DNA of 25,292 nt. Source: CAYXWM01 sp964392115. Its GTDB lineage: Bacteria; Bacillota; Clostridia; Lachnospirales; WRBF01. The stretch is taken from contig CAYMOU010000031.1 of the NCBI GenBank assembly GCA_964392115.1, forward strand, positions 1 to 25,292, in the 5' to 3' direction. Below the pieces are notes generated by a model. The model did no database searches. It saw only the letters and a program-made list of their open reading frames with translations, and was not told the DNA's origin. The stretch's first letter is position 1, and each line of letters opens with the position of its first letter. Both the position numbers and the translations under genes were made by a program. This document shows, piece by piece, positions 15,309 to 21,400 of the stretch.

Positions 15309-16213
15309 ATTTCACCCAATGTAGTCTTCATTGTGATTACGGCTTCTCTGGCGGCCTCGCCGTAATTTTCTTCTGAATATTTATCGCTTTGTTTGTATGC
15401 GGCTATTATTCCTCTTGAGGAGTTGATAATACAGCCTTTTCCGTCTTTGTCAAAGTAGCCTTTCAAGTCTGCCGCCGTTGCACCTTGGGCACCGTAACCT
15501 GGTACTAAAAAGAAGGTGTTGGGGATAACTTTACGGAGTAATTCTCCCTGTTCGGAGTAGGTGGCTCCAACAACAGCACCAACTTTGCTGTAGCCGTATT
15601 TACCAACAGAGGTTCTGCCCCATTGATTAACAAGTTGTGCAACGTGCAAATAAAGGGGTTTACCTTCCACGATTAAATCTTGAATTTCTTTGCCGGAGGG
15701 ATTGCTGGTTTTTACAAGCATAAATATGGATTTATCATATTCATCACAGGCTTTTAAAAATGGGTCTACGCTGTCTGTTCCCAAATAAGGGTTCAGAGTA
15801 ACCGCATCCTCCTGCCATAAATCGAAGCGTTCGCCTTCCACTTCTACCCCGGAAAGATGCGCCGCATAGGCTTCAGCGGTAGAGGCTATGTCTCCACGTT
15901 TAATATCGCCGATTATAAGCATACCCTTAGACTTTGCGTAAGCTATAGTCTGCATATAAGCAACAATGCCGTCCAAGCCGTAGCGTTCGTACATGGCTAT
16001 TTGCGGTTTAACCGCCGGAACCAAATCGCTAATTGCGTCTATAATGCCCATATTAAACTGCAAAAACATTTGTGAAACAGCCTTGGGAGTATTTTCGTAA
16101 CGCTCAAACATGGTTTGCTTAATATGATTGGGTATCATTTCAAAGGTTGGGTCTAAACCCACAACCGTTGGGTTTTTTAATTCATCTATTCTTTCAATTA
16201 ATCTGTCTATCAT
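15302..16213 (-). CDS. pyrF: Orotidine 5'-phosphate decarboxylase, long (type 2) form
   Basis: PyrF turns OMP into UMP in the last step of the pathway. At 303 aa it is the long type found in mycobacteria and many clostridia rather than the approximately 240-aa E. coli/Bacillus form. Seen: VVGLDPTFEMIP near residue 20, the catalytic Asp-Lys-Asp set in GDIKRGDIASTAEAY (D103, K105, D108), LNPYLGTDSVDPF, and the phosphate-binding VPGYGAQGAT. The ATG at 16213 lies within the last 20 bases of pyrC and follows AAAGGGAGTG. Confidence 0.96.
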   Translation of the reverse strand: MIDRLIERIDELKNPTVVGLDPTFEMIPNHIKQTMFERYENTPKAVSQMFLQFNMGIIDAISDLVPAVKPQIAMYERYGLDGIVAYMQTIAYAKSKGMLIIGDIKRGDIASTAEAYAAHLSGVEVEGERFDLWQEDAVTLNPYLGTDSVDPFLKACDEYDKSIFMLVKTSNPSGKEIQDLIVEGKPLYLHVAQLVNQWGRTSVGKYGYSKVGAVVGATYSEQGELLRKVIPNTFFLVPGYGAQGATAADLKGYFDKDGKGCIINSSRGIIAAYKQSDKYSEENYGEAAREAVITMKTTLGEIC

Positions 16214-17441
16214 AAACTACACTCCCTTTTGCTACGGTACACAGCACTTCTCCGTATACGGTTTCTCCGATAAAAGCCGAGTTTATGCTTTTGGATACAA
16301 AGTTATCCTCGGTTATGGTGTATGACTTTTCTATATCTATAACGGTTAAGTCCGCAAATCTTCCAACCTCCACAGAACCACGTTTCATGCCCAAAATGTC
16401 GGCAGGGTTTGAACTCATTTTCTCTACTAGCTCCATAGGCGTAAGCAAGCCGGTTTTAACCAGATGTGTATAGGATACCGGAAATGATGTTTCCAGTCCG
16501 ATTACTCCGAAAGGTGCTTTGTCAAAATCAGTTTGTTTTTCTTGGGTTGAATGTGGTGCATGGTCAGTGGCAATGGCATCGAAGGTTCCGTCTTGCAAAC
16601 CATGGATAATGGCCTGCCTGTCCACTTCGGTACGCAAAGGCGGATTCATCTTTTTAAAGGTGTTGCCGCCTACATTGTCTTTTGTTAAAGTAAAGTAATG
16701 AGGTGCGGTTTCTGCCGTTACGCCTATACCCATGGATTTTGCCCACCTGATAAGGTCAACGCTTCCTTTGGTGCTGATATGGCAAAAATGCAGTTTGCAT
16801 CCGGTTTCCTTCGCCAGCAAAATATCTCTGGCAACGATTATTTCTTCGGATACAGCTTCCGTACCCAAGGTTTCGTCTTCGGCATGGGAATAAACGCTTA
16901 AATTCAGTTCCTTAGCCACTTTCATGGCCTCGTTCATTACCTTTGCGTTCATAACGCTTCTTCCGTCGTCACTGATTGCACAAATTCCGTAAGGCTTTGC
17001 GGAAAGCATATCTTTATAATCGGCAAGTTCGCTGCCGGATTGTCCTTTAGTAATAGCACCTACAGCCAAGACTTCCACTCCGTTGGCTTGGGCGGTTTTT
17101 GAGTTAATATATTCAACAATTTCACGAGAGTCACAGGCGGGTTTTGTGTTTGGCATACAGCAAACGGTGGTAAAACCGCCTTTTGCGGCGGTTTTACAGC
17201 CGGTTTGAATATCTTCCTTATACTCAAAGCCCGGTTCTCTGAAATGTACGTGCAAATCTATAAAACCCGGAACCACCCATTTACCGGTAGCATCAATAAT
17301 TCTCATGCCTTCGGTGGATTGAAGCACCTTGTGGGTTTGGGTTATTTGGGTTATTTTTTGGTTTTCTATAAAAATGTCGCAGGTAAAGTCCGTTTGGGTT
17401 TTCGGGTTAATCAGTCTGCCGTTACTTATACATATTTTCAA
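16194..17441 (-). CDS. pyrC: Dihydroorotase (class I, PyrC)
   Basis: This zinc amidohydrolase closes carbamoyl aspartate to dihydroorotate. It is 415 aa, typical of the Bacillus-like class I enzyme. Seen: metal ligands H64 and H66 in DLHVHFREPG, EDIQTGCKTAAKGGFT (the position of the carbamylated Lys in many relatives), SHAEDE, HFCHISTKGS, and the catalytic Asp in ATDHAPHS. The start is a TTG at 17441 inside the 3' end of pyrI (20-base overlap), with AAGGGCGG upstream. The protein begins MKICISNGRLINPKT, as expected for the family, so the TTG start is well supported. Confidence 0.96.
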   Translation of the reverse strand: MKICISNGRLINPKTQTDFTCDIFIENQKITQITQTHKVLQSTEGMRIIDATGKWVVPGFIDLHVHFREPGFEYKEDIQTGCKTAAKGGFTTVCCMPNTKPACDSREIVEYINSKTAQANGVEVLAVGAITKGQSGSELADYKDMLSAKPYGICAISDDGRSVMNAKVMNEAMKVAKELNLSVYSHAEDETLGTEAVSEEIIVARDILLAKETGCKLHFCHISTKGSVDLIRWAKSMGIGVTAETAPHYFTLTKDNVGGNTFKKMNPPLRTEVDRQAIIHGLQDGTFDAIATDHAPHSTQEKQTDFDKAPFGVIGLETSFPVSYTHLVKTGLLTPMELVEKMSSNPADILGMKRGSVEVGRFADLTVIDIEKSYTITEDNFVSKSINSAFIGETVYGEVLCTVAKGSVVYDRQIN

Positions 17442-17874
17442 TGGGATAACCGCCCTTCATGCAGACAATGTCATCACAATAGTCACATTTGTATTCTCGG
17501 TTTTCTTCGTCTATAAGGCGGAAAACGTGAGGTATATTTTTTTCGATAGACGTAACACAGCGTGGATTTTTGCAAAGTATTACGTTGTTAACGGATTCGG
17601 GCAATTTCAGCGTAATTTTTCTGACTATCTGACTGTCCTCGATTATGTTAACTGTTGCAGTTGGGTCTATGAGTCCCAAAACAGCAAGGTCTACGTCTAC
17701 CACGTTTTCAATTTTTATCATGTCTTTGCGGCCGTGTTTGCTGCTGGTAGCGTTCATAATAAAGGCTATGGTATTTTTGGTTTTGTCTATGTTTAGATAG
17801 CCTAAAACCGTCATTCCCAAGCCGGATGTAATATGGTCGATAACGATACCTTTTTCAATACTGTCAACTATCAT
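17422..17874 (-). CDS. pyrI: Aspartate carbamoyltransferase regulatory chain
   Basis: PyrI binds nucleotide effectors and assembles with PyrB into the allosteric ATCase holoenzyme. It is 150 aa, near the E. coli length. Seen: an N-terminal effector domain (about 1-95, with GIVIDHITSGLG), then a zinc domain with C101, C106, C130 and C133. The C-x4-C-x23-C-x2-C spacing is identical to the E. coli protein. The ribosome binding site GAGGGGTGA overlaps the pyrB stop codon, so translation is likely coupled. Its presence implies end-product control of ATCase by CTP/UTP at the enzyme level, in addition to any control in the leader. Confidence 0.96.
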   Translation of the reverse strand: MIVDSIEKGIVIDHITSGLGMTVLGYLNIDKTKNTIAFIMNATSSKHGRKDMIKIENVVDVDLAVLGLIDPTATVNIIEDSQIVRKITLKLPESVNNVILCKNPRCVTSIEKNIPHVFRLIDEENREYKCDYCDDIVCMKGGYPIENMYK

Positions 17875-17878
17875 AAAA

Positions 17879-18796
17879 TCACCCCTCTATTCCCAATAAA
17901 CACATAATCAACGCCATTCTTACATACATACCGTATTTAGCCTGTTTGAAGTACAGGGCTCTGGGGTCTTTGTCCACTTCCACGGATATTTCGTTTACCC
18001 TGGGCAGCGGATGAAGCACTATCATATCCGGTTTGGCAAGCAGCATTTTTTTGGGGTCCAGTATATAGGAGTCCTTAAGTCTTATATAATCCTCTTCGTT
18101 GAAGAAACGCTCTCTTTGCACCCTGGTCATGTAAAGCACGTCAAGTTCGGGTAAAACTTCTTTCATTTTTTCAACTTCAACAAAGTCAGTGTTGCTCAGT
18201 TCTTTGCGAACATATTCCGGAACACGTAATTCTTCGGGAGAAATTAAGACGAATTTAATGTTTTCGTAACGCAGCAAGGCCTTTATCAAGGAATGGACCG
18301 TTCTGCCGAATTTCAAGTCACCGCAAAGTCCTATGGTCAGGTTTGAGAACCGTCCCAGTTCCCTTCTTATGGTTAGCAAGTCGGTTAAGGTTTGGGTAGG
18401 ATGCTGATGGCCGCCGTCTCCTGCGTTAATTATGGGCATCTCACAGCTTTGCACTGCTACCTTCGGCGCACCCTCCTTGGGATGGCGAATAACCGCCAAG
18501 TCAGCATAACATTCAACGGTTTTCACAGTATCTGAAATGCTCTCACCCTTAGAAACCGAGCTGGCGTTGGGGTCTGAAAAGCCTATAAACTGACCACCCA
18601 ATCTCAGCATAGCCGCCTCAAAACTAAACCTGGTCCGGGTACTTGGTTCGTAAAACAAAGTCGCCAATAGTTTTCCGTCACAGGCATGAGCATATTTTTC
18701 CGGATTTTCTATGATTTTATCCGCCAGTTCAAATATTTTGTCAAGCTCCTCTACCGTAAAATCCAAAGGCTGTAACAAGCTTCTCCCTTTTAACAT
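17879..18796 (-). CDS. pyrB: Aspartate carbamoyltransferase catalytic chain
   Basis: PyrB joins carbamoyl phosphate and aspartate, the first committed step of UMP synthesis. It is 305 aa, the usual length. Seen: the carbamoyl-phosphate loop EPSTRTRFSFE with STRTR at 52-56, GQFIGFSDPNASSVSKGES (the 80s loop with Ser and Lys), GDGGHQHPTQTLTDL, and HPLPRVNEI near the C-terminus (the aspartate site). It is the first gene of the operon. The ATG at 18796 follows AAAGGGGAG. A roughly 280-base leader with a small ORF and a terminator hairpin precedes it. Confidence 0.97.
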   Translation of the reverse strand: MLKGRSLLQPLDFTVEELDKIFELADKIIENPEKYAHACDGKLLATLFYEPSTRTRFSFEAAMLRLGGQFIGFSDPNASSVSKGESISDTVKTVECYADLAVIRHPKEGAPKVAVQSCEMPIINAGDGGHQHPTQTLTDLLTIRRELGRFSNLTIGLCGDLKFGRTVHSLIKALLRYENIKFVLISPEELRVPEYVRKELSNTDFVEVEKMKEVLPELDVLYMTRVQRERFFNEEDYIRLKDSYILDPKKMLLAKPDMIVLHPLPRVNEISVEVDKDPRALYFKQAKYGMYVRMALIMCLLGIEG

Positions 18797-18936
18797 CTTA
18801 TCTCCCCTTTCACAGAATGGATATGTATACGCAATTTAGTTAGAACAATCTATATTTACAGTCTATGAATGTTTGTATTTTTTTATCAGAAGAACCGTAA
18901 ATATTTTCTGCCTAACCGCCACACACATCCTTGAAC

Positions 18937-18963
18937 ATAAAATAAGTCTTCCAAAAGGAAGAC
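18937..18963 (-). terminator. Candidate attenuator hairpin in the pyr leader
   Basis: A perfect 7-bp stem GTCTTCC (18946-18952) / GGAAGAC (18957-18963) has an AAAA loop on the plus strand (TTTT in the RNA). Read toward pyrB it is followed by TTATTTTAT. It lies 12 bases past the stop codon of the 25-codon leader ORF and about 140 bases before pyrB. A ribosome at that stop codon would reach into the 5' arm and could block folding. Confidence 0.62.
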
Positions 18964-18975
18964 CAATATAAATAA

Positions 18976-19053
18976 TTAATAATTCAAATTATTATAGCTA
19001 TTTAATTTATAATTATTAAGATGTCGATTTGAATTGTAGGTTTGTTTAGACAT
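18976..19053 (-). CDS. Putative 25-codon leader peptide of the pyr operon
   Basis: This ORF is too short for ordinary gene callers. It reads MSKQTYNSNR, then HLNNYKLNSY, then NNLNY and a TAA stop: 8 Asn and 4 Tyr in 25 residues. Seen: an ATG at 19053 preceded by AGAGGT with 5 bases between, and a near-consensus promoter whose -10 box ends 28 bases before the ATG. The coding RNA is almost all A and U, and a terminator-like hairpin follows 12 bases past the stop. I infer an attenuation leader for pyrB, or else a free-standing small peptide gene. I do not recognise the peptide. Its composition partly reflects the AT-rich DNA, so the sequence itself may matter less than its translation. Confidence 0.6.
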   Translation of the reverse strand: MSKQTYNSNRHLNNYKLNSYNNLNY

Positions 19054-19080
19054 AAATTACCTCTGAATAAATTTTGAAGA

Positions 19081-19109
19081 ATTTTACCACATTTTGCTCT
19101 CTGTGTCAA
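19081..19109 (-). promoter_or_regulatory. Strong sigma-A promoter of the pyr leader
   Basis: On the minus strand, TTGACA (19109-19104), a 17-base spacer and TAAAAT (19086-19081) form a near-consensus promoter with an extended -10 (TGG just before TAAAAT). Transcription should begin near 19074, about 20 bases before the leader ORF. Confidence 0.8.
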
Positions 19110-19199
19110 GCCCGGCGAGCTCTTTAAAGCGGCGAAAAAAGCTATAAAATGCGCAAAAATTTGTTGTAGAATTTGTACAACTTACAGCTCTTGACGAGT
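19110..19199. other. Region upstream of the pyr promoter with a short inverted repeat
   Basis: Ninety bases with no ORF. GTTGTA (19163-19168) and TACAAC (19176-19181) form a 6-bp inverted repeat with a 7-base spacer. It is about 55 bases upstream of the -35 box and could be an operator, but the arms are short. Confidence 0.25.
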
Positions 19200-19271
19200 A
19201 AAAAAATGACTACGTGTAAAATTTGTCCCAAGCCTTGCTTTCTCAATTAATTTCAACGGTATGTCATTTTA
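19200..19271 (-). terminator. Possible terminator of the NUDIX gene
   Basis: AAAATGAC-TAC (19203-19213) pairs with GTA-T-GTCATTTT (19259-19270) around a long loop, and the minus strand then reads into seven T. The stem is AT-rich with a large loop, so this is tentative. It would separate the NUDIX gene from the pyr promoter. Confidence 0.35.
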
Positions 19272-19277
19272 AATGAA

Positions 19278-19739
19278 TTATTTTAACATAAACTCCAATT
19301 CATCAAAACCGTTATCGTCATAAAGCCCAAAGGCTTCTACCGGTGCATCGGTTTGATAAACTTTTAAATACTGTGCAAAATTTGGCGACAAGCTCATATT
19401 TTCTAATTCGTTCATATGAACCCAAAAAACCTTGCCTTCTTCTGTGGCATCTATAAGAGTTCCGCTGTAATCGGTGGTTTTATAGAAAAATTCAACATAT
19501 CGCTCGTCTTTGGTTTTGTGGCACCAATGCACTATTCCGCAAAGTACCAAATTTTTTATATCCAAGCCGGTTTCTTCTTTAATTTCACGAATAGCAGAGT
19601 CCGTCATGCTTTCACAATCCTGCACATGACCTCCGGGAAAGCTTATACCCTTCCATTTTTTTAACCTGTCTTGTACCACAACTTTTCCCGTGGCAGCATC
19701 TTGCACCATAACCATATTTGTCATTTCAACTATTGGCAT
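19278..19739 (-). CDS. NUDIX hydrolase, MutT/8-oxo-dGTP diphosphatase-like
   Basis: A 153-aa cytoplasmic hydrolase of nucleoside diphosphate-linked substrates. Seen: the complete NUDIX box starting at GGHVQDCES (about residue 36) and ending REIKEETGL, which fits G-x5-E-x7-R-E-U-x-E-E-x-G-U with its Mg-binding glutamates. The N-terminal strand TNMVMVQD and RLKKWKGISFPGG are as in MutT-type sanitising enzymes. The acidic C-terminal tail FDELEFMLK has no clear role. The ATG at 19739 follows AGGATG. It stands alone between the pyr leader and the copper cluster. The exact substrate cannot be inferred. Confidence 0.9.
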   Translation of the reverse strand: MPIVEMTNMVMVQDAATGKVVVQDRLKKWKGISFPGGHVQDCESMTDSAIREIKEETGLDIKNLVLCGIVHWCHKTKDERYVEFFYKTTDYSGTLIDATEEGKVFWVHMNELENMSLSPNFAQYLKVYQTDAPVEAFGLYDDNGFDELEFMLK

Positions 19740-19856
19740 TATATCATCCTAATTATCTGATTTTTACCGGAATGTGGTCAGCCGGTAGTATACTTTTTCT
19801 TAATTTATTATTTTATCATGTTTTACTTTTTCATTCAATAATGCAGCAAAGTTTAT

Positions 19857-19887
19857 TTTACTGTTAAACCTATAGGTTTACTATAGT
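19857..19887 (+). promoter_or_regulatory. Palindromic operator in a 19-bp-spaced promoter of the copper cluster
   Basis: TAAACCTATAGGTTTA at 19865-19880 is a perfect 16-bp palindrome. It sits in the centre of a 19-base spacer between TTTACT (19857-19862) and TATAGT (19882-19887). Long-spacer promoters with a central palindrome are the standard arrangement for MerR-family activators such as CueR. The ACCTATAGGT core also resembles the CsoR type of operator. No regulator gene is in the window. Confidence 0.5.
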
Positions 19888-19892
19888 TAGTA

Positions 19893-19921
19893 TTGATTTT
19901 TTTTATCTTTTAATATATAAT
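19893..19921 (+). promoter_or_regulatory. Second candidate promoter of the copper cluster
   Basis: TTGATT at 19893-19898 and TATAAT at 19916-19921 are 17 bases apart and lie 40 bases before the start of the first cluster gene. By sequence it is the better sigma-A match of the two. If it is the true promoter, the palindrome lies just upstream of its -35 box. Confidence 0.55.
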
Positions 19922-19961
19922 TCAAATATCAATATAAAATTTTATTGGGACGGAGGCTATC

Positions 19962-21293
19962 GTGAAAACAAATATTTCAGAGAAATATTTAAATGTCAGC
20001 GGAATGACCTGTGTTGGTTGCGAAACACGTATTGAAAAAAGATTAACAAAATTAAACGGTGTTATTAAAGTAAAAGCAAATTTTGCAACGGCTAAACTGA
20101 ATATTACCTATGATACCGGCAAGGTAAATGTTCAAAGAATTACGGAAGTTGTGACCGATATGGGTTATAAATGTTCCGAGGGAAAAATTAAGGAAGACAC
20201 TGTAAAAAACACGTTTAACGCAAAACAAGTATCCTACATTTTTTTGATTATCATAGGATTATTCTTGCTTGTGGAAAGAATAGGCGGTTTGGACTTTTTT
20301 AATTATTTCCCTCAAGCAAAAGCCGGTATGAATTATGCCGGTTTGTTTGTGGTAGGTCTGTTGACTTCAGTGCATTGTTTGGCAATGTGTGGTGGACTAA
20401 ACCTGTCTCAATCAGTCTCCGGAGTTACGGGTGAAGGCTCTGCACAAAAGCTTATACCCTCACTTTTGTATAATCTGGGTAGAGTAATTTCCTACACAGT
20501 AATAGGCGGATTGGTGGGTGCCTTAGGTTCCGTAATGGGTTTCTCCAAAGAAGCCGGAGCAGCAGTTGCCATATTCGCCGGGGTTTTCATGATAATTATG
20601 GGACTGAATATGCTGAATATTTTCCCGTGGCTACGTAAAATCAGCCCAAGACTGCCTAAATTTTTAACCGGTAATTCCGCAACAAAGAGCAAAGCGCCGC
20701 TTTACGTGGGCTTGTTAAACGGACTTATGCCCTGTGGGCCTTTACAGGCAATGCAGCTTTACGCCCTTTCCACCGGTTCTGTTACGGAAGGCGCATTGAG
20801 TATGTTAATTTTCGCCTTGGGAACAGTGCCCTTGATGTTTGGTTTCGGAGCATTGACTGCATTTATTTCTAAAAAATTTACGGCAAAGGTAATGTCTGTT
20901 TGTGCCGTAATAGTTGTATTGTTTGGTGTGGGAATGTTTAATAACGGTTTGGGCTTGATTGGTGTGAATTTCGGGGCTAATAACCCTGTAGCGTCCGATT
21001 CCGATATTCCCATTAACATAGAAAACGGCGTACAAACCGTAAGCATCGACGTTTCCAAAAGAGGATACGCTCCCATTACCGTTAAAAAAGGCATACCCGT
21101 AAAATGGATAATTAACGCCAAGGAAGAAAACCTTAACGGCTGTAACTACGAAATTTATATTCCCAAATACGACTTATCAAAAGTTTTGGAACCGGGAGAA
21201 AATATAGTGGAGTTCACACCGGAAGAAACCGGAGTAATACCCTATAGCTGTTGGATGGGCATGATACGCAGTAAAATTAATGTTATAGAATAA
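19962..21293 (+). CDS. HMA - DsbD/UreH-like membrane - cupredoxin-like fusion protein
   Basis: A 443-aa membrane protein with three parts. Residues 8-72 are a heavy-metal-associated domain with the Cu(I) motif GMTCVGC (C17, C20). Residues about 91-330 are a six-helix domain of the DsbD/CcdA/UreH (sometimes TauE/SafE) type with two pseudo-symmetric cysteine motifs, HCLAMCGG (C139, C143) and LMPCGPLQ (C258). Residues about 350-443 look like a cupredoxin-type beta domain with possible copper ligands C394, C430, M432 and M434 (IPYSCWMGM). The fusion suggests transfer of copper, or of electrons, from the cytoplasm to an extracytoplasmic cupredoxin site. The start is GTG at 19962, 5 bases after GGAGG. 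It is first in the cluster, 107 bases before copA. The name 'sulfite exporter' often given to such proteins is probably misleading here. Confidence 0.87.
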   Translation: MKTNISEKYLNVSGMTCVGCETRIEKRLTKLNGVIKVKANFATAKLNITYDTGKVNVQRITEVVTDMGYKCSEGKIKEDTVKNTFNAKQVSYIFLIIIGLFLLVERIGGLDFFNYFPQAKAGMNYAGLFVVGLLTSVHCLAMCGGLNLSQSVSGVTGEGSAQKLIPSLLYNLGRVISYTVIGGLVGALGSVMGFSKEAGAAVAIFAGVFMIIMGLNMLNIFPWLRKISPRLPKFLTGNSATKSKAPLYVGLLNGLMPCGPLQAMQLYALSTGSVTEGALSMLIFALGTVPLMFGFGALTAFISKKFTAKVMSVCAVIVVLFGVGMFNNGLGLIGVNFGANNPVASDSDIPINIENGVQTVSIDVSKRGYAPITVKKGIPVKWIINAKEENLNGCNYEIYIPKYDLSKVLEPGENIVEFTPEETGVIPYSCWMGMIRSKINVIE

Positions 21294-21325
21294 AAACAGC
21301 AAAAATATTCTTTTTATGATAAGTT

Positions 21326-21345
21326 TATGTTATTATAATAACATA
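21326..21345. promoter_or_regulatory. Perfect 20-bp AT palindrome upstream of copA
   Basis: TATGTTATTA and its exact inverse TAATAACATA abut at 21335/21336. The palindrome contains TATAAT (21334-21339) but has no good -35 box 16-18 bases upstream. It lies between the stop of the fusion gene and the copA ribosome binding site. It could be an operator for an internal promoter or a weak AU hairpin. Confidence 0.35.
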
Positions 21346-21400
21346 TTTATACAAAACAACCGGACCGAAACAACTTAACCCTACAGCGGAGGTAACTCTG

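Noticed and set aside
18797..19109. PyrR-binding anti-antiterminator in the pyr leader
   Set aside because: I looked for a CCNGNGAGG-type loop on the minus strand and found none; only one hairpin with a T-tract is present.
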